Shown: one piece after another, positions 24,540 to 32,988 of the stretch
Layout: each line of letters starts with the position of its first letter
How positions within the stretch are numbered: position 1 is the first letter of the stretch
Origin: an uncultured Alphaproteobacteria bacterium
GTDB taxonomy: Bacteria > Pseudomonadota > Alphaproteobacteria > Micavibrionales > Micavibrionaceae
NCBI GenBank assembly: GCA_946481105.1
Contig: CAMLMM010000010.1
Coordinates: 1 to 38,137, forward strand
DNA length: 38,137 nt
Reading direction: 5' to 3'
Notes under the pieces: model-generated
Database searches by the model: none
What the model saw: only the letters and a program-made list of their open reading frames with translations
Told to the model about the DNA's origin: nothing
Translations under genes and position numbers: made by a program

Positions 24540-25499
24540 ATGCTTGATAAACAAAAACTTTTCTGCTTCGGCTATGGCTATAGCTGTGGCTTTCTCGGTG
24601 ACTCACTGCGCCAGCTGGGTGGGTGGGATCTGGCCGGTACAACACGCAGCATGGAAAAACGCAATCTGCTGCGGCAGGCGGGAATTGACGCCCATATTTT
24701 TGACAAAGAAAAACCATTGGGAGACCCCTTGCTGGCATTACGGGGCACCACCCATCTTTTAATTTCCACGCCGCCCGACAGCGATGGTGACTTTGTTTTT
24801 GAAAGCCATGCCGATGACATCGTCCGCCTGATGCCGAATTTAAAATGGTTCGGGTACCTGTCGACTACGGGAGTTTATGGTGACCGGGATGGGGCCTGGG
24901 TCGATGAAAATTCGGAAATACGCCCCTCCGCCATCCGCGGCACCCGCCGCGCCATCGCCGAGGAACAATGGATGTCCCTATTACAGAGTCATGGGGTCCC
25001 AGTCCATATTTTCCGGCTGGCCGGTATTTACGGACCGGGCCGATCGGCCATTGATTCCGTACGTGTCGGTATTGCGCGCCGTATCATGAAACCCGGCCAT
25101 GCCTTTTGCCGCGTCCATGTGGAGGATATTGTCGAGACGTTGAAGGCGTCGATGCTCAACCCGAAGCCGGGGTCCATTTATAACATAGCTGACGATGAAG
25201 CGGCTCCAAGTCATGAAGTTATCGCCTATGCCGCGCGTTTGCTGGGCCGGGACCCGCCGCCGTTGGTGCGGTTTGAGGACGCCAATCTGGCACCGATCAC
25301 GCTGAGTTTCTATTCCGATAATAAGCGGGTGCATAACGCAAAAATCAAAAAAGAACTGGGCATTCAACTGAAATATCCGAATTATCGTGTTGGATTGGAA
25401 GCTTGTCTGGCCGCTGAAAAATATTATACGGATAAGGGGGAGGTCCCGCCTTGGTCCGCCCAGACCGGCCCGGACATGGCCGGACAGGTGAGCCTTTAA
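24540..25499 (+). CDS. NAD(P)-dependent epimerase/SDR family protein (YeeZ-like)
   Basis: The 319-residue protein has an extended-SDR Rossmann start, FGYGYSCGFLGDSLRQL (GxGxxxGxxG variant), LISTPPD in the second strand region, and YLSTTGVYGDRDGAWVDE, where Thr/Ser-Tyr of the usual YxxxK active site is altered. FRLAGIYGPGRSAID is typical of the YeeZ/SDR-a group. Substrate is unknown. No clear ribosome site precedes ATG 24540. A hairpin-rich intergenic element begins directly after its stop. Confidence 0.85.
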   Translation: MLDKQKLFCFGYGYSCGFLGDSLRQLGGWDLAGTTRSMEKRNLLRQAGIDAHIFDKEKPLGDPLLALRGTTHLLISTPPDSDGDFVFESHADDIVRLMPNLKWFGYLSTTGVYGDRDGAWVDENSEIRPSAIRGTRRAIAEEQWMSLLQSHGVPVHIFRLAGIYGPGRSAIDSVRVGIARRIMKPGHAFCRVHVEDIVETLKASMLNPKPGSIYNIADDEAAPSHEVIAYAARLLGRDPPPLVRFEDANLAPITLSFYSDNKRVHNAKIKKELGIQLKYPNYRVGLEACLAAEKYYTDKGEVPPWSAQTGPDMAGQVSL

Positions 25500-25885
25500 T
25501 AGTTCGTTTTGTAATTTTGGCAAAAAAGTTTTTGAACCACTGAGTTCACTAAGACCACTAAGCTTTCAGTTTTAATCGTCATCCCCGCTTCAGGCGGGGA
25601 TTCGCTCAAATATGAGTGCCCGGATCAACTGCGTTATGACAGTTGATCGGATTCTCAGTGAACTTAGTGCCCTTCGTGGTTAAAAGTCTTTTTATTTCCC
25701 TCTCCCGCAAGGGGAGAGGACTTGAAGGGTCTATTAGTTCGTTTGCCAGTTTTAGTTGGTCGTCGCCGAGCGAGTTAATAGTTCGTTCCGCGGATTCCAG
25801 AAAAAATTTGTATCTTCACCATGTCCAATAACCGGAAAAGCTCACTGCAAACCCGGCATTATTATAGGAAATAATTCATATTATT
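25500..25885. repeat. Intergenic mosaic of inverted repeats and hairpins (no gene)
   Basis: This 386-base gap has no credible gene. It contains a pair of 28-base arms (25535-25562 and, inverted, 25654-25681), each made of three 9-base units of the type nnCACTAAG; between them lie a hairpin with perfect 8-bp stem (25581-25588/25594-25601, ATCCCCGC) and a 9-bp inverted repeat (25623-25631/25640-25648, GATCAACTG). Outside the arms are a CCTCTCCC/GGGAGAGG hairpin (25699-25719) and three copies of TAGTTCGTT (about 25500, 25735, 25779). It looks like a MITE-like or REP-like composite; no terminal target duplication was identified. Confidence 0.6.
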
Positions 25886-26527
25886 TCAAGGTATATTTTT
25901 GACAATCTGCAGGAAAGCCGCGATTTTTTCCGTATCTTTAACCCCACGCGCGGATTCAACGCCGCTGGAAACATCAACGGCATCCGGCGACAAAATCGCC
26001 AGTGCGTCCCGGATATTTTCCGGGGTCAGTCCCCCGGCCAGCATCCATGGTTTTTTGAATTTGCGTCCGGCCAGTATTTTCCAGTCAAAAGCGAGTCCAT
26101 GGCCACCGGATGGCGCTCCGTCCGCTTTGGCATCAAAGAGCAGCCAGTCGCAGACCGACTCATAGGCCGCCGCAATCTCTATATCGGCGGGCCGGGCAAT
26201 GGGAATGGCTTTAATAACTGGCAATTTAAACCGTGATTTAATATCCGTAACCCGCGCCGGGCTTTCCTGGCCATGCAACTGGATATAATCGAGTTTTACC
26301 TGACGCGTAACCCGGTTTAGCAGGTCGTCATCCGGATCGACAAAAAGCCCGGTTATATGCGGGCCGGGTGGGATGGCTTTTACAAGACCGGATGCTTCTT
26401 CCGGGCTTATATAACGTGGCGACCCGGGCGCGAAAACCAGCCCAATAAAATTAGCCCCGCCGTTTATTGCCGCCTGGATTGTTTCCGGGGTGCGTACACC
26501 ACATATCTTAACCTGAATCATAGCCAT
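25886..26527 (-). CDS. trpF: Phosphoribosylanthranilate isomerase
   Basis: TrpF catalyses the third step of tryptophan synthesis from anthranilate, an Amadori rearrangement. The 213-residue TIM barrel has IQVKICGVRTPE with the catalytic Cys9, GLFVDPDDD, LDYIQLHGQE, LLFDAK and DAVDVSSGVE with the phosphate-binding turn. In most alphaproteobacteria trpB and trpA follow; here the repeat element and the SDR gene follow, so trpF stands alone. No leader peptide or attenuator was seen. Confidence 0.96.
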   Translation of the reverse strand: MAMIQVKICGVRTPETIQAAINGGANFIGLVFAPGSPRYISPEEASGLVKAIPPGPHITGLFVDPDDDLLNRVTRQVKLDYIQLHGQESPARVTDIKSRFKLPVIKAIPIARPADIEIAAAYESVCDWLLFDAKADGAPSGGHGLAFDWKILAGRKFKKPWMLAGGLTPENIRDALAILSPDAVDVSSGVESARGVKDTEKIAAFLQIVKNIP

Positions 26528-26663
26528 TTCTTAACAGGATATTAATGGGATGTTAAGACTAAGGACACATAATGGTTTTGCCGAGTTTATTTGTGTAAAC
26601 ATGGGAATTTAGCTATAATACTGGGAAATGGTCCGAGAAGGTGCCAGAGGGTGAAGGTCAAAA

Positions 26664-27053
26664 ATGATTGACTTAGATGACGATATTGACGTCCTGAAGG
26701 CGCGTAAGTCGCCACAGGAGAAGTATGTTATCCGTCCGGATGCGCCCGTTCTGCCAAGTCTTGCCAGTTGGTGCGAATGCGAACTGACGGTGAAGGATAA
26801 CGGCATGGCAGCCGTTTTTTACGGCAAAAAGCTGCCTGAGGAAATTCACTGGATTGAGTATGATATCGACCTGTCCATGCTGACCTTTGTCACCTGGACC
26901 GGAAAAGTCATGAGTCTGGGCATGAAAATTCACGCCCCTTTCCGTCGGTATCTGCGCGTGGCGCCGGAAATCGCCATGATTCATATGGATGAAAACGACA
27001 AAGTTGTATCGATATACCCGGCCAAACTCGTGGTCAGGCATATCGGATTTTAA
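26664..27053 (+). CDS. Hypothetical protein, 129 residues
   Basis: I do not recognise this protein. It starts MIDLDDDIDVLKARK, has a single Cys pair (WCECEL, 41-45) and a beta-rich centre with IEYDIDLSMLTFVTW; no signal peptide or membrane helix. The ending LVVRHIGF is basic-hydrophobic. A GAAGG sequence lies about 7 bases before ATG 26664. The 621-residue unknown follows after 33 bases on the same strand, so the two probably form an operon. The gene diverges from trpF. Confidence 0.75.
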   Translation: MIDLDDDIDVLKARKSPQEKYVIRPDAPVLPSLASWCECELTVKDNGMAAVFYGKKLPEEIHWIEYDIDLSMLTFVTWTGKVMSLGMKIHAPFRRYLRVAPEIAMIHMDENDKVVSIYPAKLVVRHIGF

Positions 27054-27086
27054 AGAATAATAATGTGTGTGTGATGGAGGAATAAT

Positions 27087-28952
27087 ATGGTTGATGTGGT
27101 AGAAGCTTTATATGACCCACTCTTTGCTTATCATAAAGCAAAAGGCGATGGCACTACGCGCGATGATATGCTTGCTAGAGGAAACGCAATTGCAGATTCT
27201 GCAAAATTGGGTGGACAGATTGCTTTGAAGTATCAAAATATCAATACGCTTCTTCAAAAAGTTGCTGAAAGCCCCAATGCTAAATCTTCAAAAACACTAA
27301 ACACTGCGATTATTGAGCGTTGGAAAGAAGACGAAGTAGCAAAAGAAAAGGCCGATAGGGAAGGAAAAAAAACAGGTCCCACGACTCTAGATCAGCTAAA
27401 TGCTGATTTGGCTAACCCTGCAACAGCAAAACGCCTGCAGGAAGAAATCGTTAAAGATCCTGATAGAATTGCTAAAATCCTACCTCAATATAAAGGTGGC
27501 AATCTTGATGCCCTTTTGGCCCCAGCAGCAGCCCCAGCTGCAAAGGTAGAGCAGAAAATAGAGAGGAAGGCTGAGGCAACAGAGCCGGCCAAGAAGGTAG
27601 AAGCAAAAGTAGAGCAGAAGAAGGGTCCGCAACACGTGGATAGAAAGGAACCATCTCCCGCAAAGCGCGGGCCATCCGAGCGCGTAGAGCCAGTCGCAGC
27701 AGTCGCCGGAGCAGGAGCTTCGGCTGCCGCAATTACTCCGAAACAAGATACACCTGAAACAATTGCCGTACGCAACGAAATTAATAAGAAGATATTTGAA
27801 GGCTTTGCCGACCAGCCGAACGAAAAAATAGCGACGGCAATTAATGAGGGCATGACTCGTTCGATTGCCGATGGTATTGCCGACCAATCTGCGAAGCTGG
27901 GCGTATCGCAGGAACTGGTCGATGGCTTTAAAAAGCGTATCGACACCGATCCGAAACTCCGTGCCGAGATTACTAAAAAATTCCAGGAAAACCCCGAATT
28001 TATCCGTCAGCTGGCCAAAATGAGCAAAGACGGGGGTGAAATTCCGGATGGCATGAAAGAACTGGCCAAAAAACAGATGACCGATGTCATGGAAAATCCG
28101 GAAAAACTGGCCAATGACGGGTTCCTGAAACGCATGACGTCCGGCATGCAGATGAAAAACGGATTTTCGGATTTCAACAACTCATCCGCTGGCAACTTCC
28201 TGAAAGGCATGGGTATCGACCTGGGCGGAATCATGGGAAGTCTGGGCGGTATGTTCCAGCAGTTGATCGATTGGATCGGCGGCATGGTGAAGCAGTTTTC
28301 GGGAGGGGAAGTCCTGTCCATGAAAAACAGCGGGCGCACCATGGGGCAGACCTTTGGTATCATCAGCGATAATGCTTCAAGCTTTAAACAGGATGAACGC
28401 CAAGCCATGCAGACCATGCAGGTTCATCCATTGATGGTGAATGGCCAGCCGAAATACCGTCATGAAGAGCCGGTGCGTGAGCCTGATGGCAGTATCCGTC
28501 AGGGCACGTCCAAGTTGGTACAAAATACCATTGAGATTGAAACGATTAATGGCACGAAACATAAAGTCTTGCCCGCAACCGGCAGCGAAGCCATCAGGGA
28601 CGCCCAAGGGAATTACCACGTCTGGATGGTAACGGATGCTGATGATGGCGGGAAACCAAAATCGGGCTTTCCGGCGGTGATGCGCGAGGATCAGTTGAAT
28701 GCCTATAACGCAAACCTGAAACAATATGGTCAGCCGGGTAATGCACCGAAAGTCACGATGATTGACCCGGCGAATTCACAGTCATTTACCTATGTTAATC
28801 CGGGGAGTGGTCAGGTTATGCCTGCAGGCCAGGCCACACAGCCTGCCGTTAACGATCCGACCTATGACCGTGCCGAGAAAGAGCGTCTGGACCGCCTGGA
28901 TCGTGAAAGAAAAATGGCAGCCAACGAGCCATCTTTTAGCCAGCAGGCCTAA
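27087..28952 (+). CDS. Large hypothetical protein, 621 residues, multi-part
   Basis: No family is recognised. Residues about 1-140 are helical and charged; 145-215 form a low-complexity Ala/Lys/Glu/Pro linker (PAAAPAAKVEQK, AEATEPAKKVEAKVEQKK); 225-340 are helical with phrases such as FADQPNEKIATAINEG and SVSQELVDGF-like LGVSQELVDGFKKR; 365-405 is a Gly-rich hydrophobic segment (FLKGMGIDLGGIMGSLGGMF, then IDWIGGMV) that could be membrane-active; 430-560 is beta-rich (IEIETINGTKHKVLPATG, YHVWMVTDADDGG); the tail is charged. No signal peptide. GGAGGA (27077-27082) sets the start. The first ~400 bases are visibly AT-richer than the rest. A secreted or structural protein is possible, but that is a guess. 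Confidence 0.8.
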   Translation: MVDVVEALYDPLFAYHKAKGDGTTRDDMLARGNAIADSAKLGGQIALKYQNINTLLQKVAESPNAKSSKTLNTAIIERWKEDEVAKEKADREGKKTGPTTLDQLNADLANPATAKRLQEEIVKDPDRIAKILPQYKGGNLDALLAPAAAPAAKVEQKIERKAEATEPAKKVEAKVEQKKGPQHVDRKEPSPAKRGPSERVEPVAAVAGAGASAAAITPKQDTPETIAVRNEINKKIFEGFADQPNEKIATAINEGMTRSIADGIADQSAKLGVSQELVDGFKKRIDTDPKLRAEITKKFQENPEFIRQLAKMSKDGGEIPDGMKELAKKQMTDVMENPEKLANDGFLKRMTSGMQMKNGFSDFNNSSAGNFLKGMGIDLGGIMGSLGGMFQQLIDWIGGMVKQFSGGEVLSMKNSGRTMGQTFGIISDNASSFKQDERQAMQTMQVHPLMVNGQPKYRHEEPVREPDGSIRQGTSKLVQNTIEIETINGTKHKVLPATGSEAIRDAQGNYHVWMVTDADDGGKPKSGFPAVMREDQLNAYNANLKQYGQPGNAPKVTMIDPANSQSFTYVNPGSGQVMPAGQATQPAVNDPTYDRAEKERLDRLDRERKMAANEPSFSQQA

Positions 28953-28958
28953 GAATAT

Positions 28959-29744
28959 TTATTTTATATCGGTATACACCGGGACATGGTCGCTGGTCTT
29001 GTCCCAGTCGCGCGCCTCGGGCAGCGTGGCGTGGGATTTCAGGTCGGTTTTCAGTTGCGGTGTGACCCAGATATGGTCAAGACGGCGGCCCCTGTTCGAT
29101 GCTTTCCAGTCCTTATTACGGTAGGACCACCACGTGTAGAGTTTCTGATCAGCAGGCACGAAATGCCGCCCGGTATCGACCCATTTTAATCCATTCTGAA
29201 ACCGCGTCAGTTTTTCCACTTCAATTGGGGTGTGGGACACGACATCGAGCAATTGTTTATGCGACCAGACGTCATGCTCCATTGGGGCGATATTGAAATC
29301 GCCAACGGCAATCAATTTATCTTTGGCGGTGCGTTTCTTCCCGAACCAGTCATGCAACTCGTCAACGAAATCCAGCTTATGGCCGAATTTATCGTTCTGC
29401 TCGCGGTCGGGAATATCACCGCCAGCGGGGATGTAGAGATTATGCAGTTCAAATTGTGGAAAACGCACGGCGATATGACGGCAATCCTCACGTCCGACAC
29501 GATGATGAATTTCCGACTCGGTAAACGGGATTTTTGAAAGGATCGCGACGCCGTTATAGCCTTTCATCCCGTGAATATGACGATACTTATACCCGGCAGA
29601 TTCAAATACTTCATGCGGGAAAAACTCGTCCGGGGTTTTGGTTTCCTGCAGGCAGATGACATCAGGCCCGATTTTATTCGCGGCTTCCAGAACCAACCCG
29701 GCCCGCAGGCGGACAGAGTTGATATTCCATGTCATGATACGCAT
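28959..29744 (-). CDS. xthA: Exodeoxyribonuclease III (XthA/ExoA family AP endonuclease)
   Basis: Mg-dependent repair enzyme that cleaves at abasic sites and removes 3' blocks. The 261-residue protein has the EEP-fold motifs MTWNINSVRLRAG, CLQETKTPDEFFP (catalytic Glu), GDFNIAPMEHDVW, and the final TSDHVPVYTDI with catalytic Asp-His. It begins 2 bases from the ybaB stop, so dnaX-ybaB-xthA is probably one transcript. Its stop is 6 bases from the converging 621-residue unknown gene, with no evident terminator between. Confidence 0.95.
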   Translation of the reverse strand: MRIMTWNINSVRLRAGLVLEAANKIGPDVICLQETKTPDEFFPHEVFESAGYKYRHIHGMKGYNGVAILSKIPFTESEIHHRVGREDCRHIAVRFPQFELHNLYIPAGGDIPDREQNDKFGHKLDFVDELHDWFGKKRTAKDKLIAVGDFNIAPMEHDVWSHKQLLDVVSHTPIEVEKLTRFQNGLKWVDTGRHFVPADQKLYTWWSYRNKDWKASNRGRRLDHIWVTPQLKTDLKSHATLPEARDWDKTSDHVPVYTDIK

Positions 29745-29746
29745 GA

Positions 29747-30082
29747 TTAGAACGGCAGTCCGCCGCCGCCCAGCATGCCTGGTGGCAGGCCCATATCGGC
29801 CATCATCTTCTGGGTTTCATCGGCCATTTTCTGATCAGCTTTGGCACGGGCGTCATTGCAGGCGGCCTTGATCAGGTCTTCCAGCATTTCTTTTTCCGAT
29901 GGATTGACCAGGCTTGGGTCAATCGTCAGCGCGCGCATCTGGCCTTTGCACGTCATGGTGACCTTGATCATCCCTGCACCGGATTGGCCCTCGACTTCGA
30001 CATGGCCCAGTTCTTCCTGAAGGGCGGCCATTTTCTTCTGCATGGTTTGGGCTTTTTGCATCATTTGCTGCATATTGAACAT
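29747..30082 (-). CDS. ybaB: YbaB/EbfC family nucleoid-associated protein
   Basis: The 111-residue protein begins MFNMQQMMQKAQTMQKKMAALQ, typical of YbaB, with VEVEGQSGAGMIKVTMTCKGQMRALTIDPSLV in the DNA-binding core. YbaB dimers bind DNA and affect nucleoid form. The gene sits directly after dnaX, two bases from its stop, the usual dnaX-ybaB pairing; recR, often next, is replaced here by xthA. Confidence 0.95.
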   Translation of the reverse strand: MFNMQQMMQKAQTMQKKMAALQEELGHVEVEGQSGAGMIKVTMTCKGQMRALTIDPSLVNPSEKEMLEDLIKAACNDARAKADQKMADETQKMMADMGLPPGMLGGGGLPF

Positions 30083-30084
30083 GA

Positions 30085-31767
30085 TTAAAATTCCTCATTG
30101 GTAATGGATGAAATTTCGGCATCGGGAAATGCCGCAAAAATATTGGCAACCACCGGATCACGGCGGATGGCCTCAATCTCGGCGGCTTTCGCTTCTTCCA
30201 GTTGCGCGGCAATAGTTTTCTGCCCTGATTTCATCGAGACAGTGACCAGCCAGCGCGACCCGGTAATCTCACTCAGTTTGCGAGTTAGCTCGGGGGCCAG
30301 TTTCGCGTCGGCTCCGTCAGCCGGATGGAATTCCAGCCGTCCGGGCTCGAGTTTCACCAGTTCAACGTAATGCACGACATTGGAAGCCAGTATCATCTGC
30401 CCGTTTTGTTCAAGCAGGGCGACGACGTCCTGCAATGTCTCCAGATTGTTATTGGCAACAGGCGCGGTTTGCGGGGTCGCAAGGCGTGGCATGGTCTGGG
30501 CGGGGCCACCGCTGATACTGGTCACACCGCCCGACATGGAAGGGCCGCTGCCTGATGCGGCGCGCGCGGCACCGCCACCCGAAGCGACAATAGTTCCGTC
30601 TTTCAATTGTTTCAGAACGGTGGCCGGGTCCGGCAGATCGGCCGCAAAGCAGAGGCGAATGATCACCATTTCAGCCGCAGCCTGGGCATTCGGCGCGTAT
30701 TGTAGTTCCCCTAGACCTTTCAACAATATCTGCCACACGCGGCCCAAAGCGGCGATGCCTGTTTTGGATGCCATTTCAGCGGCGCGGGCGCGTTCCCCTT
30801 CGGCCATATTGGGCTCAACAGTAGAAGGAGGCGCTTTAATCGCCTGAAACTTGCTCATCAGGTGCGTGATATCGAGCAGGTCTTTCAGGACAGTTTCCGG
30901 GTCGGCCCCGACACGGTAAAGATTGGCGAGTGTCTGCATTGCTGTTTCGGCCTGCCCGGCGAGGATATTCCCCATCAGGTCCAGCAGCTGTGTCCGGTCG
31001 GCCAGCCCGAGCATGGCGCGCACCTGGTCGGCATGAATGGTACCGTCGCTCAGAGCCATTGCCTGATCCAGCATGCTGAGGCCATCACGGACGGACCCAT
31101 CGGCGGCGCGGGCAATCATTGCAATAGCTTCGGCGTCGGCCTGTACGTTTTCCTTGGTGCAGACATTGGTGTAATGTTTGGCAAGTGTTTCCGGGTCCAC
31201 GCGGCGCAGGTCGAAACGCTGGCAGCGTGACAGCACCGTGACAGGCACTTTGCGAATTTCAGTCGTCGCAAAAATAAACTTCACATGCGGCGGCGGCTCT
31301 TCCAGAGTTTTCAGTAAGGCGTTAAAAGCATTGTTCGACAGCATATGCACTTCGTCGATGATGTAAACTTTGTACCGGGCGGAGGTGGGGGCATAACGTA
31401 CCCCGTCGAGAATTTCGCGGATATCGTTGACACCCGTGCGTGACGCGGCGTCCATCTCCATGATATCCGGGTGACGGTCTTCGGCAATCGCCTGACAGAT
31501 GGCACAGTCGTCGGTTGGTCCCGCCGTGGGGCCGGCGGTACCGTCCGGCCCAGTATAATTCAGCGCCTTCGCGATAATACGCGCCGTGGTGGTCTTTCCG
31601 ACACCGCGCACGCCCGTCAGCATAAACGCGTGCGCGACACGACCGGACTGAATGGCGTTGGTCAGGGTACGGACGAGGGCATCCTGCCCGATCAGCTGAT
31701 CGAAATTCTGCGGGCGGTATTTACGGGCCAAAACCCGGTAGGCATTTTGTGACTCTGACATGGACAT
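30085..31767 (-). CDS. dnaX: DNA polymerase III subunit gamma/tau
   Basis: DnaX is the clamp-loader ATPase. The 560-residue protein has Walker A GVRGVGKTT (52-60), Walker B IIDEVHML (136-143), sensor motif FATTEIRKVP, the arginine-finger region SRCQRFDLRR, and C-terminal domains III-V. The zinc module usually has four cysteines; here only C88 and C91 (CAIC) remain, and the preceding segment is Gly/Thr/Pro-rich, as in several alphaproteobacteria. I chose ATG 31767 (MSMSESQ; 31761 also possible) because the longer frame runs through the SRP RNA. An internal Gly/Ser-rich linker (about 400-430) is present; no slippery A-run was found for a gamma frameshift. Confidence 0.94.
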   Translation of the reverse strand: MSMSESQNAYRVLARKYRPQNFDQLIGQDALVRTLTNAIQSGRVAHAFMLTGVRGVGKTTTARIIAKALNYTGPDGTAGPTAGPTDDCAICQAIAEDRHPDIMEMDAASRTGVNDIREILDGVRYAPTSARYKVYIIDEVHMLSNNAFNALLKTLEEPPPHVKFIFATTEIRKVPVTVLSRCQRFDLRRVDPETLAKHYTNVCTKENVQADAEAIAMIARAADGSVRDGLSMLDQAMALSDGTIHADQVRAMLGLADRTQLLDLMGNILAGQAETAMQTLANLYRVGADPETVLKDLLDITHLMSKFQAIKAPPSTVEPNMAEGERARAAEMASKTGIAALGRVWQILLKGLGELQYAPNAQAAAEMVIIRLCFAADLPDPATVLKQLKDGTIVASGGGAARAASGSGPSMSGGVTSISGGPAQTMPRLATPQTAPVANNNLETLQDVVALLEQNGQMILASNVVHYVELVKLEPGRLEFHPADGADAKLAPELTRKLSEITGSRWLVTVSMKSGQKTIAAQLEEAKAAEIEAIRRDPVVANIFAAFPDAEISSITNEEF

Positions 31768-31780
31768 AGAGTCGACTGTA

Positions 31781-31800
31781 AAAGACCCGCCCCACGGCGG
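31781..31800 (-). terminator. Hairpin between ffs and dnaX
   Basis: On the minus strand CCGCC (31800-31796) pairs with GGCGG (31791-31787), followed by GTCTTTT. It probably trims or terminates ffs transcription before dnaX. The stem is short. Confidence 0.4.
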
Positions 31801-31833
31801 CAACAGAAAACAAGAGATTTTAAGGGGAAAAGT

Positions 31834-31926
31834 GGAAGACCGGACACGACCCGGAAAAAATTCGTTGCGGCTGCTGCCTTTCGGCCCTGACCGGGTTGGC
31901 GACAATCCCGCCCGTGCCGATCTTCC
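31834..31926 (-). ncRNA. ffs: Bacterial small signal recognition particle RNA (4.5S)
   Basis: On the minus strand the conserved apical hairpin is present: GGTCAGG, then GCCGAAAGGCAGCAGCC, with the GAAA-type tetraloop and the symmetric/asymmetric loops bound by Ffh. The ends GGAAGATCGG and CCGGTCTTCC pair to close a single long hairpin of about 93 nt, as in other short SRP RNAs. It lies just upstream of dnaX, a placement seen in other bacteria. The exact 5' end fits the promoter spacing. Confidence 0.93.
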
Positions 31927-31932
31927 GTGATT

Positions 31933-31961
31933 TTTCTATCAAAGGGGGGCAGGGGAATCAA
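31933..31961 (-). promoter_or_regulatory. Promoter of ffs
   Basis: On the minus strand a -35 TTGATT (31961-31956) and a -10 TAGAAA (31938-31933) are separated by 17 bases, with the predicted RNA start at 31926, seven bases on. The promoter lies mostly inside the last codons of the metallophosphoesterase gene. Confidence 0.6.
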
Positions 31962-32988
31962 GAAAAACTTTACGCGGACGGCCAAATTTGCCGGATTCCG
32001 CCCCACAGGCATGCCGTACCAGCAGGTCGGCGGCGGCTTTGAAGCTGTTATCAAGGGCAAGGCGCAGGCGCGATGGCTCAGGCATCTGCATTTCTTTCCA
32101 GGTCAGGAAATAGCTATCACCATGTTCGGTTAGTACCGCCATGCCGCGCTGGCGCATGGTCAGGTGCGCCCATAGCCCAGTCCGGTCGCAGACCAGGGCC
32201 TGTGCGTGATCAGTGCAACTGCCGGAATTCATATAGAGCTTGCCCGAAGCCGTCTTGAAAAACCCCCACATATGCGTATGGCCGCTGATGCACCGGTCGA
32301 CGTCGGGGGAGGTATCAAGTTTTTCCTTAAGAGCATGGTGTGTACGCATCCGCGCGAGAATGGGGTTCGCGAACAGCCGTTTCACATCATGGGCGAGTGA
32401 ATAGTCATGCCGGTAGCCAGCCGCCCGGCGAATGCCGTAGGGTAACTGTTGGAACACACGGTCGGTGCGTTGCATCTGCTGAATAAAACGGTCACCGAAA
32501 CTATGCCAGAAGCCCTGCTTTTCGCCGCCTTCCAGCTCGGTGTCGGCTTCATCCCCATGCGTAATGGCGATAGTGCGGCGTTGCGGATCGGTAATCCGCA
32601 GGTTATTGGCGATGGTGACGCCCGCGAAATTCTGCCCCAGCAGAGTCGGGCGCAGCCAGTGGTCGTGGTTACCCGGTATGAAGGTCATGCGGGTTTCACA
32701 TCCTTTGGCAAGAATAGAACCTAGTGCCTGACTATGCTCCGGGTCGTCGAGGGAGTCTTGGCCTCGCGCCTGTAACGTCTCCCCGTCGATAATATCACCC
32801 ACCAGTGTAATACGGTCGGCAGTCGTGAGCCGCAGCCAGAGACGGATATCTCTGGCTTTTGAAATGGCGTGGCCCAGATGCATATCCGACAGCGCCATCT
32901 GCGCGAAGGACAGCAAGCGGCCGCCTCCGGCGGCGGATTGAAAATTAAGGGAGAGCCTAGGAAAGTCGGTTTGTGTCGCCATGCGCAC
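31939..32988 (-). CDS. Calcineurin-like metallophosphoesterase (LpxH-related)
   Basis: The 349-residue protein has the full two-metal phosphoesterase set: SDMHLG (34-39), GDIID (64-68), GNHD (106-109), THGDE (143-147) and GHTHMWGF (236-243). The pattern resembles UDP-2,3-diacylglucosamine pyrophosphatase LpxH and its relatives, but it is longer than LpxH (about 240) and the substrate is uncertain. The C-terminal ~60 residues (RLRLALDNSFKAAADLLVRHA) are helical. MRMATQ or MATQ may be the start. It lies upstream of ffs and dnaX on the same strand. Confidence 0.85.
   Translation of the reverse strand: MRMATQTDFPRLSLNFQSAAGGGRLLSFAQMALSDMHLGHAISKARDIRLWLRLTTADRITLVGDIIDGETLQARGQDSLDDPEHSQALGSILAKGCETRMTFIPGNHDHWLRPTLLGQNFAGVTIANNLRITDPQRRTIAITHGDEADTELEGGEKQGFWHSFGDRFIQQMQRTDRVFQQLPYGIRRAAGYRHDYSLAHDVKRLFANPILARMRTHHALKEKLDTSPDVDRCISGHTHMWGFFKTASGKLYMNSGSCTDHAQALVCDRTGLWAHLTMRQRGMAVLTEHGDSYFLTWKEMQMPEPSRLRLALDNSFKAAADLLVRHACGAESGKFGRPRKVFLDSPAPL

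Noticed and set aside
25535..25681. CRISPR array
   Set aside because: The 9-base units are short, contiguous and inverted between arms; there are no repeats of 24-40 bases with unique spacers and no cas genes.
25643..25831. 62-codon ORF inside the repeat element
   Set aside because: It spans the hairpins and repeat arms, and has no ribosome site or recognisable content.
31768..31905. DnaX start at 31905
   Set aside because: The added 46 residues are read through the SRP RNA gene; the family start fits 31767.
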